Below, piece after piece: positions 46,996-57,449 of a stretch of DNA of 64,000 nucleotides. The translations under genes and the position numbers were made by a program. The first letter of the stretch is position 1; the number at the start of each line of letters is the position of its first letter. This DNA is from Mixophyes australis (lineage: Eukaryota > Chordata > Amphibia > Anura > Limnodynastidae): assembly GCA_036250195.1 (NCBI GenBank), contig JAVHZZ010000003.1, forward strand, positions 60,716,789-60,780,788, written 5' to 3'. The notes beneath the pieces were generated by a model that saw only the letters and a program-made list of their open reading frames with translations, searched no databases and was not told the DNA's origin.

Positions 46996-49900
46996 AGAAG
47001 GTGGAAGAAATTCATCTAAGTCTGCAGTTCATTTCTTACAAAAATGCCTTATTAGTTCCCGCTCATCTTTCCTGTGGATCACACTCCTCTGTCATCTCAG
47101 CATTTATTGATAGCGGTGCCGCAGGCAACTTTCTGGATATCAGTTTTGCCAAGTCCATTGGAATCCCTTTTATGAAAATGAATTCCGCTATCACTGTTTG
47201 TGGTTTGGATGGGGGTCCTTTAACCGGAGGCAGGATTTCCTTCACGACTCCGCCCTTACGACTTACAGTTGGGTCTCTTCATTCTGAAACCCTGTCTCTT
47301 CTCCTCATTGATTGCCCTTCCGTTCCACTAATTCTGGGTCATCCCTGGCTCCACCTGCATAATCCCGATCGACTGGAATCTTGCAGAAATTACTCGTTGG
47401 AGTACTCACTGTTCTCAAAATTGTTTGCGCATGTCTTTTCGGCTCCTGCAGCCGCTACCGGATCAACTTCCTTCTGCGTATCGTGAATTCCAGGACGTGT
47501 TTTCCAAGAAGGCGGCTAATTCTCTACCTCCACAAAGAGACTTCGATTGTGCCATTGATTTACTTCCAGGATCCAAGTTGCCCAAAGGAAGGTTATACTC
47601 CCTTTCTGGCCCTGAGACTAAGGCAATGCAAGATTATGTGGAGGAAAACTTGCAGAAAGGGTTCATCAGACCTTCAAAGTCTCCTGTAGGAGCGGGGTAT
47701 TTTTTCGTGTCCAAAAAGGACGGTAGTCTACGCCCGTGCATCGACTTTCGTGGTCTGAACAAGATCACTATCAAAAACACATATCCGCTCCCGCTCATCT
47801 CTGTCCTGTTTGACCAGCTGATGGATGCTACCATATACACCAAGATTGATCTCTGTGGCACCTACAATCTCATACGCATCAGGGAGGGCGATGAGTGGAA
47901 GACAGCCTTCAACAATCAATCTGGCCATTATGAGTATTTGGTCATGCCCTTCGGCCTGTGTAATGCGCCTGCAGTCTTCCAGGATCTCATTAACGAGGTT
48001 CTCCATGAGTTCCTGGGTCATTTTGTGGTAGTATATCTGGATGACATCCTGATATATTCTCAGTCTCTCCCTCAACATCGTAATCATGTCAAACAGGTTC
48101 TGCTTAAACTCAGAGAGCATCATCTCTTCGCCAAACTTGAAAAGTGCGAATTTGATGTCAGAAAGTGTCATTCCTAGGATACGTAATTTCTCCCAATGGA
48201 TTTTATATGGATCCTAGTAAAGTCCAAGCCATCCTGGAGTGGGTACGTCCCACAAATCTGAAAGCAATGCAAAGATTCCTAGGCTTTGCAAATTACTATC
48301 AGAGATTCATTCGGGCTTTTTCTGATCTAGTGGCTCCCATCACTGCTCTTACCCGCAAAGGTGCGGATCCCTGTAATTGGTCACCGGAGGCCACTGCATC
48401 ATTCGAAGCTCTTAAGAATGCGTTTACTACTGCTCCGGTCCTCAAGTATCCTAATCCGCAGTTGCCATTTATTCTGGAAGTGGATGCCTCGGAAGTAGGC
48501 GCTGGTGCTCTCTTATCCCAGAGGGACCCCGGTGATCATAAAGTGCATCCATGTGCATTCTTTTCACGCAAGTTTTCGGCTGCCGAAGTCAACTACGATG
48601 TGGGCAATCGGGAACTCCTAGCAATCAAGTGGGCGTTTGAGGAGTGGCGTCACTGGCTTGAGGGAGCAGTTCATACAATTTCACTGATCATAAAAACCTG
48701 TTGTACATTGAGTCTGCCAAAGAGTTAAACTCCAGACTAGCTCGATGGGCCTTATTCTTTACCCGTTTCAATTTTGTCCTGACCTACAGACCTGGCTCTA
48801 ATAATACTAAGGTGGATGCTTTGTCCAGGAGCTTTCTACCTCATCAACTACCCACTGGTGAACCTTCACCTATAATTCCGGCTTCTATCATTCACGCCGG
48901 GTTGACTCAGGACTTGGGGAAACACCTGCGGGGCGTCTTTTTGTGCCGGTGCATCTACGTAGAGCTGTCCTCTCTGAGGTCCATGAGAACAAATCGGCCA
49001 GGCATCCGGGTATCTCTAGAACCCTTGAAATCCTTACACGTTCTGTATGGTGGCCTTCACTCGGATGTTGAGAGCTTTGCCTGCACTTGTGAAGCTTGTG
49101 CAAGAAACCAAACCTCCAGCATCTCTCCTTCTGGTCCACTTATGCCTTTGTCTACACTTATAAAACCCTGGACACATCTGTCAATGGATTTTATTGTGGA
49201 TCTGCCATACTCTTCAGGAAACAACACTATTTGGGTGATAGTGGACCGTTTCAGTAAAATGTCCCATTTTGTTCCTCTGACCAAGCTCCCTAGCGTTCAG
49301 GATCTGGCTGTGCTATTTGTACAGCATGTTTTTCATCTTCATGGCTTACTGTCAGGCTCCGCTCGGCGGCCGCCTGTTCTTCCGCATAGCGCGTCTGGTT
49401 GCCTAGCAACCAGATGCGTCACTTCTGCCCCTGCTTGGCCGCCCGGCTACAAGGTTAGGAAGCGTTCCCGTTGCTAGGCAACGGGACGCTGCATCTAGGT
49501 AGCGCTACAGCGCTAGTGTATGACGACGCTACGGCGCTAGGATATGACAGCTCTACAGGCGCTGAGGCTCATTGGCTACCAGAACTATTTAAGCCTCTCT
49601 GGATCCATACCTCCTTGCGGGGGTCCCTGGTGAACACCAGGGGCACGTTAGACTCGGCGCCTTCCTTCGAGTAGTGGCAACAATAGCAGGTACGTTATAC
49701 TCAGTCGTGACACTTACCCATTGACATCGTTTCGGACGGGGCTCACAATTTGTTGTTCAGTTCTGGAGGTCCTTCTGTAGCATCCTTGGGATTAACATCA
49801 GTCTCTCTTCAGCCTATCACCCACAATCCAATGGACAGACTGAAAGAGTGAACCAATCGTTGGAACAGTTTCTACGTTTCTACACTACTGAGTTTCAAGA

Positions 49901-50666
49901 CAATTGGTCATCATTGCTTCCGTGGGCTGAGTTCGCATATATTAACGCCTCTCATTCCTCCACTCAAACTTCTCCTTTTTTCTGTCATTTTGGCTTCCAT
50001 CCGAGATCCAATTCCTTGTCCTTGCTCAACTCTTCTGGCCTTCCGGAGATCCGTTCCACGGCTTCATAACTCAAGTCTGTTTGGAAAAAAGTGCATGCTG
50101 CATTAGTACGGGCCTCTTTCCAGTCTAAAAAATTTGCAGACCATCATCGGAAGGACTGTTCATTTAAGGTGGGGCAAAAAGTCTGGTTATCCACCCGCAA
50201 TATCAAGCTCAGACAGCCCTGCAAAAAACTGGGCCCTAGATTTATTGGCCCATTCCTGATCACCAAACAGGTCAATCCTGTCGCCTTCAGGCTAAAACCT
50301 TCTCGTTCACTTAGGATGCCGAACACCTTCCACTGTTCTCTTCTGAAGCCTGCTATTCCTGCACGCGAGTCTAGGCTCCGTTACTTACGAAAGTCTCAGC
50401 CTGTCATCCCGGAAGGCCACAAGAGATTCGTGGTGGAGAAGATTCTGGACTCCAAAAAGGTCCAGGGGCAAATCCTTTTCTTAGTTCAGTGGAAAGATAG
50501 TGGTCCGGAGGAACAATCCTGCATTCCTTGGAGACGCATGTACGCCCGCAAACTCATTGAGGAATTCTTCAAACAATTTCCTGGAAAACCTGGTTGTCGG
50601 GGTGCCTTGACCCCTCCTCAAGGGGGAAGTACTGTTACGAGCCGCGGCGGTGCCCAGCCGCCGTGA
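46996..50666 (+). pseudogene. Gypsy pol relic with chromodomain
   Basis: Protease: FIDSGAAGNFLD near 47102-47137. Reverse transcriptase: [13 protein letters not shown] entry, [19 protein letters not shown], and the YLDDILIYS active site near 48031-48060. RNase [18 protein letters not shown] near 48473-48525. Integrase: a CTCEACARNQ zinc-binding end, then MDFIVDLPYS with the first catalytic Asp, a region interrupted at 49350, then HPQSNGQTERV-type sequence around 49820. The C-terminus has FKVGQKVWLSTRNIKL and a chromodomain (FVVEKILDSKKVQGQ, LFLVQWKDSGPEEQSC) before the stop at about 50666. At least five frame changes (for example near 47430, 48170, 48710 and 49740) and a stop near 50068 make it non-functional. 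Confidence 0.92.
49350..49712. mobile_element. Solo LTR with 5-bp target duplication
   Basis: A 363-bp block beginning TGTCAGGC and ending GTGACA interrupts the integrase coding region. It is flanked by CTTAC on both sides (49345-49349 and 49713-49717), the expected 5-bp duplication. It is more GC-rich than its surroundings. It holds two X-box-like palindromes (49398-49410 and 49470-49482) and repeated GCGCTA motifs. It is unlike the host element's LTR, so it records a second retrotransposon family. Confidence 0.9.
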
Positions 50667-51300
50667 CTCTCTCATCTGCGTCCCGGACGTCGCTATAACG
50701 ACCGGGACCTCACTTCCGGGGCCAGCCTGACCGTTGCCATAGCAACGGTCGGACGTTAAGTAGTTCAGCGCTGCGTCCCGGCACTATGGGGCAGCAGAGC
50801 GCGTGCGCAGTATGCGAGCAGCCTGCGGGCTAATTAATTATTTAAACAGTGGCCAATCTGTTTGCAATTAGAGAGCTAGGTTCTCATTGGTTCATTTCTG
50901 TATTTAAGGCAGGGAGGGCTTAGCCTCCCTGCCGGTTATAGCTTCCAGACTTCGGTATTGCTGCCTGCTGCTGTGCTGTTGGTGTTAAACCTTTGGACCT
51001 TCGTTTGCCGTGTATGACCCCTGCCTGTACCTTGGATTTGTCTTTTTGCCTGTGCCCTTGACCTTTTGGCTTGAATCTCTGATTCTGCTGATTTGCTTGT
51101 GACCCCGACCCCTGGCCTGTTCTCTGGATACGCTGTCTGCCATAACCCTCTGCTCCCGGGTTCTCTCCAGCCGGTACACATCACACGACCCTCTGTTAGT
51201 CTGCGGCCAAGTCTGTCCCCACCACTGGGGGTTCTAGTGAGCACCAGACTTTTGGAGTAGATTCCGGGTGTTGTTGTACTGGCTGGAGGGGTTCCTAACA
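50633..51300 (+). repeat. Right LTR (668 bp)
   Basis: Starts TGTTACGA immediately after a polypurine tract (AAGGGGGAAGTAC, 50620-50632) and ends CCTAACA, giving the standard TG...CA termini. It contains a 22-bp palindrome at 50729-50750 with an RFX X-box-like core. A likely promoter/polyadenylation region is around 50880-50990. Confidence 0.9.
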
Positions 51301-51395
51301 CTGGGGCAAAGTTATAGGTTTAAAGACAGTCCTTCATTTTCACCTTTACCCTCATAGGTCAAACATAAGCTACATATATAACGTGTGCCTCCATC

Positions 51396-51894
51396 AGCCA
51401 CACCCAAATGTGCCTTAAATAGGCTTCATGGACAGCTGCTATGAAAAAAGGCAGTATTTTGAAACAAAACCAGAGAAAAACAAGCCCGCGCTCGGTATAT
51501 CCCATATTGTATGTGGTACCAGCTGCATGGCAATATAAATGCCCATATATGTATATAAAACAAAAAGAAAGTTGTCAGCGCTTATCCTTTTACACTGCAT
51601 ATCTGTGTGTGCCAACATCAAGGGCACCTATTTAAGACACATTTGGGTGTGGCTAACAACCCAGCCCTTGCTAGATGTAAACCCCTCTACCTGGGAGGTG
51701 AGTGCATCTGATTTTAACTGCATTTGAATGGTGTTTGAAACATATAGGTCAGTGTAGGACCTGCATATAATGAGGTGCCCTTGATGTTGGGATGCAGGCT
51801 TAAATCTTTTGATCAAAATATGAACTAATACCTCATGTTTTCATTTTGCTAGACACACACAGATATGCAGTGTAAAAGGATAAGCGCTGACAAC
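51396..51894. repeat. Nested inverted repeats of an unidentified element
   Basis: A perfect 41-bp inverted repeat has arms at 51571-51611 and 51854-51894. Inside it a second pair, 51612-51629 and 51773-51790, continues the symmetry, with about 62 bp extra in the right arm. Sequence at 51396-51424 is also an inverted near-copy of 51627-51654. The block could fold into a long hairpin. Such layered repeats occur in tyrosine-recombinase retroelements and Penelope-like ends, but no coding part supports either here. Confidence 0.6.
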
Positions 51895-52075
51895 TGTCTT
51901 TTTGATCATACAGGAACCTGGGAAAGAGGAGATGGAGAGGACCCAGGCTTCTGGGCCTACACCAGGCCCAAACACCAGGAGATGAAACAAACAATTGCGC
52001 TAAATATGTTGAACTTGTAGATCAAGTACTTTATTAGCCTCGCCAGGATCCAAGAGTTATCAAATCTTGAAATCA

Positions 52076-52804
52076 GATCACTACATTTTGGCGACTGTGC
52101 TTGATCCTAGGTTTAAGAGCTATGTCTTCTCTTTATTTCCAACTGACCCAGATCTCATGAGATGCAAGGAGCTCCTGGAGTGGAAGATGACAAGCGTTAC
52201 GTGACAGGACGGTGTCTCTTCCTACAGTTTATCAGTCAACTGCTGCTAGGAAAAAACTTAGCTTTCCCAAGAGACCCAGGGATGATGCAGATGACTCAGC
52301 ACAACATTTTGGCAACTGATCTGGTCTAAAAGAATGGATCAAAAAATGTGACACTTCTGCCGTAACTCCACCTGTTATACTATCAACATCCAAAGGATGG
52401 TGGAGGAATATAGCGACAGCACAGAAATAGACTCATCAGACAGTCCCTTTTCATACTGGGAGAATAAAAAAAAGGAATTTTGGAGACCCATGTACCAACT
52501 CACTTTGCACTACCTAAGCTGTGCATCCTATAGTGTCTACTCGGAGAGAGTTTTCAGCACTGCCGGGAACCTTGTTAGCAATCGGCATAGGAGGCTACTT
52601 CCTCAAAATATGGAAAAGATAATGGTCATAAAAATGAACTACAATTTCCACAAGGAAGGCCTTTCCCGCCAATTACATCAAAATACAAAGTCTTCTGTAA
52701 TGGTGGATTCCAGCGGTGATGAATTAATGTGTGAGGGTGATGTACACACTGATGAGGGTGAGGATGAGGTTGAAGGTGATGACAATAGCATCTTGCCACT
52801 GTAG
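52076..52804 (+). pseudogene. hAT transposase, C-terminal fragment
   Basis: Two parts in different frames. The upstream part reads ILATVLDPRFKSY, typical of the hAT catalytic region. The second, open from 52397 to 52804, contains FWRPMYQLTLHYLSC, then YSERVFSTAGNLVSNRHRRL, the conserved hAT dimerisation domain. An acidic tail of about 35 residues ends at TAG. The DNA-binding zinc finger and first catalytic region are missing, so this cannot be an active transposase. Confidence 0.75.
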
Positions 52805-53241
52805 AGTTCATTGACAGCACTGTTACCTTAGGTGCCTTAAGCCCTTTGTTAGCATGTTTTATGGGGGCCAAACAAACCAAACACTTCAGCCACAAAAGTG
52901 GAACTCCTTGTTGCTGAAATTCTTGGTTTGTTAAAGTGTGTATGTCCTTTTTAAGATCCAACATAAGGGTGGGCGGGAGGGCCCAAGGACAATTCCATCA
53001 TACACCACTTTTCCTTTCAGCTACTGCTGTGTGCCAATGTTACCTACACTTGCTATATACTGTTGTGTGATTAGCAAAATTCAAAGACACCCATTGATGA
53101 TGCAGATGATTCAGCACAACATTTTGACATCTGGTCTACAGTAAAAGAATTGACCAACATTAGTGACATCTCTGCTGTAACTCAACCTGATCTTACAATC
53201 AACTATCAACATCCAAAGAATGTTGGAGGATTATTAATAAT

Positions 53242-54158
53242 TTTCTTGAACAGTATAAAGAAAACAGTTTTATTAACAAAGAACAGTGTTGCTTGCAGAA
53301 GTAATGTAAACATGGATGTCAAAATAGACGTGTATATGTATTACTTAAACCTTCCACTTTGCTGCTGTTTCATCAGTATTGCACAAAGTGCACTTTACGT
53401 CAAAGGTACCTGGCTATATTTCCTTTTTTTGGAAATTGGGGCTGATTCGAAGCTCAGTCATGACCTTGCTTTTTGCTGTGAATTTCAATGGCTATTTTTA
53501 GTGCATTGTCTGGAACAAGATCCGATATACTCATGTCAGAGTGATCACAGTCAATTTTTGGACACCTGGCGGATTTACCCTTCTTAAGTTTGTTTTCAAT
53601 CAGTCTTTCAATTGCTTCTCTTTCATACGTGTGACCACATACTTTGCTTTTCACTGGGTTCACTATATCCAACTGTGTTATAGAAGTGCTCTGGACAATG
53701 GCGATCTCCTCATCTTCATCTTTCAAAGCTTAGTCTGCAGGGGCCGGTGACACACCCATTTGTTTTCTCATGTCTCTTAGCTGTTCTTTAAACTGGACAT
53801 ATTTATCGTCCTGCCTCAGGGCGTCTTCTGTATTATTCTTCTGAAGTGCAGTGTATCTCTCATTTACAAGCTCTCTTAAATCCGGGATCTCATCCGGTGG
53901 GTCCTGTTTTAGCTTAAGTACGGTCTCCTCAACTGCTATATATTGGTTTAAATCTCTGTTCAATGCAGCGTATTCCAACATGACAGATTTCCTGCTGCCC
54001 ACATGTTCCGTGTCACAGTCTGTCTGAAGCAGATCTATTGCCACTCCAGTTGTAATATCCATTCCTGTGTCTACATAAGTTTGTCAGTTCTTCAGAGATG
54101 AGAGGGAGATATCCAGAGAGGAGAAGGAGATTAAAGATGCAGCACGAGCAGACATGGT
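53242..54158 (-). mobile_element. Retrocopy insertion unit (NSMCE2 cDNA plus 3' UTR)
   Basis: The inserted block appears bounded by TTAATAAT at 53234-53241 and 54159-54166, consistent with an 8-bp target duplication from LINE-type retrotransposition, though the motif is AT-rich and could match by chance. The 5' end is truncated almost exactly at the start codon. About 200 bp of 3' UTR follow the stop (53453-53242). The surrounding hAT copy lacks about 390 bp at this point, so either a deletion preceded the insertion or the exchange was a replacement. Confidence 0.6.
53454..54155 (-). pseudogene. NSMCE2: NSMCE2 (MMS21) processed retrocopy
   Basis: An intronless copy of the SUMO E3 ligase subunit of the SMC5/6 DNA-repair complex. 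The frame runs from ATG (54155-54153) to TGA (53456-53454), 233 residues against 247 in human. It is interrupted by only two in-frame stops, TGA after SSLKN (near residue 24) and TAA at 53732-53730, with no frameshift seen. Recognisable parts are the N-terminal ISFSSLDISLSSLKN-type start, the IPDLRELVNERYTALQ middle and the SP-RING with zinc ligands in KVCGHTY and ARCPKIDCDH. A polyadenylation signal AATAAA (minus strand, about 53272-53267) lies about 25 nt before a short A run. The copy is antisense to the hAT transposon that surrounds it. A functional parent gene is presumed elsewhere. Confidence 0.88.
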
Positions 54159-54387
54159 TTAATAATGTAGAGTTCATTGACAGCACTGGTAGGCTTAAGG
54201 CAGCTAATCTATTGGTAGCTTGTTTTGTGGGGACCCAAACAAACCAAGCACTTCAGCCACAAAAGTGGCACTCCTTGTTGCTGGAGTGCTTGGTTTGTTA
54301 AACTGTACATGTCCTTTTTAGTATCTTACATAAGGGTGGGTGGGAGGGTCCAAGGACAATTTCATCTTGCACCATTTTTCTTTTCTT

Positions 54388-54849
54388 GTCCTAGTAACAT
54401 ATTGATGAGGGTTTAATTCCCCTAAATGACCAATATTTAATTATTTTATTAAACAGTTTGTTATTATTATTTTTCATTTGTTCTAGGCATGTATACTGGC
54501 TTTGATGCCAAAAGGGTTGAATAGATATCTAGAATTTAATTATAATACTACCTACTTATATATTCCCTTATTCAAAATATCTATATAACCTACTATATGA
54601 TTTGAGGTCCGCATATAGAGGGACATCAGTGGGTGAGACAAAGCTATACCACAACATTATTCCATTTTTATTTAGTTACTTTGGATCCCCAGATTTCTCA
54701 CTTGTTACATCGATATACCAGGATTACAGACGTCTTTTATTATAGTGTACTGGCCAGACACTGTGTATTAACATGAGGTTTCATATACTTAAAGATTCTG
54801 TTTATCTTAACCATGTTCATATTCTATTTGGTAGACAACTTTGAAGATA

Positions 54850-54892
<43 letters not shown>

Positions 54893-55055
54893 CATATGTA
54901 TTTTTAATTTATTAATCTTAAATTATATTCAAGTGCTCATTTTTATTGTTAAGATTATTTTGTGCAATAAACCTTTTTATTACTAAGTACGCTATCTTGT
55001 ATATATTTTTGGATAATTATTCTGGCGCACTCCATTCTCCATATACTTTGTTATC
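54388..55055. mobile_element. Unidentified insertion inside the hAT copy
   Basis: Comparison of the two hAT segments shows that sequence adjacent in the first copy (near 53010-53020) is separated here by about 670 bp. The insert is AT-rich and includes an ATT microsatellite (54848-54895) and a tail-like AATAAACC near 54967. Its last 60 bp (GGCGCACTCCATTCTCC) resemble sequence I associate with amphibian retroelement ends. I cannot assign a family. Confidence 0.45.
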
Positions 55056-55609
55056 TTTCGTTTCTGCCACTGCTGTGTGGCAATGTTTCCTAGATGTGCT
55101 ATGAACTACCGTGTGTTTGCGTTGTTGCTCTTTCGCTTAGTATCCAGCCAGCTCGCTGCAGTCTTTCTCTGAAAGTGTATGGAAATAATATTGTGACCTG
55201 TGAGGTGGTTAAAATTGACTGGAAAAGACTGGAAATTAGTGTTATTGAGGTTAATAACAATGTAGGAACAAAAAAAAAAAGCAAAATTATGTGATTTTAC
55301 CATATTTTAGCTATTATTCTAAGAAAATACAGATCCAAAACCAAAACACGCAAGGGCGGTTTTGCCAAAACCAAAACACAAACTTAATCCAGATCCAAAA
55401 CCAAAACACAAGGGTCAGTGAACATCTCTAATATAAACCCTCCAGAAGTGTTATATGAGAAGAAAGCAGATTAAGGAGGTCTTCCCTGAAAGCAGCTCTC
55501 AGTTGAACTTTCAACTACTGACACACAGTCCTTCCCAGTAAGAACCTAGGAGGCCTCCTGAACTAAAGTCTATCACAGTATAAGAGAGACCAGGCAGTAG
55601 TTGTCATTA

Positions 55610-56780
55610 GGTATGTGAAAAAAGAAGAGATGCAAGAAATACTCATTTCTGTTCTCCCAGCTACTGATGCATCAGGCCAAGGATTCAATGAACTATTGAT
55701 GGCTAATTTTGAAGTGCTTGGGCTTGGCTACCATGATATTGCTGTTGAGTCATTTGATGGTGCAGCAAATATGAAGAATTCATATATAAGCTAAAGAGCA
55801 CGGATTGATAAAGTAGTGCCTCATTCCTTTAACATTTGTTGCTGTAGCCACATAATCTATGCACTTCTGAATGTTGTGATGTCCTTGAAACAAAAAAATG
55901 ATTTGGGCTGTTAAATCGCATGGCAGCTTTTATCGGAGATTCCCACAAACGTATAAACATATGGGCCGAACAACTTCATAAAAGAAAAGGGCAAGAAAAT
56001 CTTTTAAGATTGCAGAAAATTGGCGAGACACGATGGTGAGCAAAGGAGAAGGGCCCTAATTATTTACATGCTATTGAGGTTTTATGCTCAATCTCGCAAT
56101 TGGGAAATTGTGATTCAAAGGGCAATTCTGAGGCTACAACTTGAAAAGCTGTGCGAGTTCAAGACCATTTTAACAGCGAATGTATTCTTGCCTATTTTTA
56201 ATGTGATTGGACCAGTTCCAAAAATACTTTCAAACCAGTGGTCTGGACTTTATGGTGACATGGAAAATGGTTGAGAATGCCATTGACCAGCTAAAGAAAA
56301 TTGTTTTTGCTCATATTAATGAAAAGGCTTCACATTTTGTATTAAAAATGAATGATCTTATAACCAATAGTAAAATAATTGCTTTTCTGGAGATTGAAAC
56401 TGAGATCCTAGTAAGATGGGTTGCCAGAAAGAAACAAACAGCAGGTGAGATCTCAATTGAAGAAGAGCCAACTGATGAGATGCAACATTTTTGTGCGGAA
56501 GTGTACAGAACATTTTTATACCAAATTTTAGCAAGTCTTCCAGAAAAAAATTCAGAAAATAAGCAGTTGGTGCTGGATTCCTAAAGTTTGGATCCTCAAT
56601 TTTTTAAAAAATATTAAAATGATCCAAGACATCTCAAAGAGAGCATTCTAAAAATGATTTTCAGATTGCCAAAACTTAATAAAAAGTCTCTTATTAGTGA
56701 ACTTATACGTGCTGCGAACCTCTTTCCTAAGTTGACAGGGCACTGGGATGAAAAAAGAAGATAAGAAATGCAAATGATGT
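55610..56780 (+). pseudogene. hAT-like (ZMYM1-type) transposase relic
   Basis: Successive broken frames contain SFDGAANM, the hallmark of ZMYM1/hAT-type proteins, then a degraded cysteine/histidine block near 55830-55870. A later open stretch (56207-56584) reads MVENAIDQLKKIVFAHINEK and QHFCAEVYRTFLYQILASL, helical segments common in these proteins. Multiple stops and frameshifts are visible. It lies just right of the other hAT terminus (55430) but seems to be a different family. No terminal repeats were identified. Confidence 0.6.
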
Positions 56781-56992
56781 AAAAATTGCTTCCTCTGCCG
56801 TCACAAAACCACAGCAGTTATTCAGCTGCTTATGAGACTCTGTCTGTGAAAATGAGTACCTGCTGACACACAGTGGTATGTTAAAGAGCATTCAGAAAAC
56901 TCAGAAAGACAAGAGACCCCTGATTAGATCTTTGCTAACTGTGTAAACAATCTTTAACGGTTTAAGACATTTAATTTGGCTGCAGTTTATGG

Positions 56993-57120
56993 CGTAATTT
57001 TATCGAGCTGCGAGTTTCCGGTGGGTTTGCCTATAAATGATAACTAGAATCTGGTTGCTATAGGTAACATCTCCACTTTTCAAACCAGCCCGAAACTTGC
57101 AGCTTGATACATTTACCCCT
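56993..57120. mobile_element. Palindromic MITE, degraded copy 4
   Basis: The right arm is recognisable (GGTTGCTATAGGTAACATCT, then CCACTTTTCAAACC); the left arm has lost its central part. A related but distinct copy with TAGCAACCAATCA / TGATTGGTTGCTA arms lies at 24325-24440. Confidence 0.65.
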
Positions 57121-57449
57121 CTGTCTCTTTTCTAAAGCTAATATGTTGAATTTCTGATCAATCTGAGCCAACATTGTATATATTGTATTTGTACATATTG
57201 GACATTATGTGCAATTTTGTAAAGTTTATTTATACATGTATGTTTTTTAGTTGAATTATTTATTTATATTATTAAAAATTTAGCATTTTTAGTAATAAAG
57301 TACAGCTGGGTTAAGCACCACTAAAATAGCCTCTTTTTATATTGATAAATATATATACTACTGAAAACCAACCTTTAAGGATGGGCAGCTACTTATAGGC
57401 CAGTGCTGTGTGTTTGGGCCACAGGCTAAAATCTGCCAGCCAGCCCCTG

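Larger units (their letters stand above)
45717..51300 (+). mobile_element. Ty3/Gypsy LTR retrotransposon, chromodomain type
   Basis: A near-complete but dead LTR element of about 5.6 kb. Order: partial left LTR (45717-46091), gag with zinc knuckle, protease, reverse transcriptase, RNase H, integrase, C-terminal chromodomain, polypurine tract and right LTR (50633-51300). This order (integrase last) and the chromodomain place it among Metaviridae chromoviruses. Integrase is split by a solo LTR of another family (49350-49712). No target duplication can be tested because the left end is lost. Confidence 0.93.
52020..55430 (+). mobile_element. Rearranged hAT transposon, right end intact
   Basis: The right terminus is recognisable: repeated CCAAAACCAAAACAC blocks, then TGAACATCTCTA ending at 55430. 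This is the reverse complement of the TAGAGATGTTC end of the 541-bp element at 31074-31614. The shared subterminal region (55200-55300) also matches that element's interior, so they belong to one family. The left end is not found. A segment is present twice: 52260-52420 resembles 53085-53235 and 52795-53040 resembles 54165-54400. The second copy carries the NSMCE2 retrocopy and a 0.67-kb unidentified insertion (about 54388-55055). Confidence 0.75.

Noticed and set aside
53454..53726. Independent short SP-RING protein starting at 53726
   Set aside because: It needs a TTG start and is simply the part of the NSMCE2 retrocopy after the in-frame stop.
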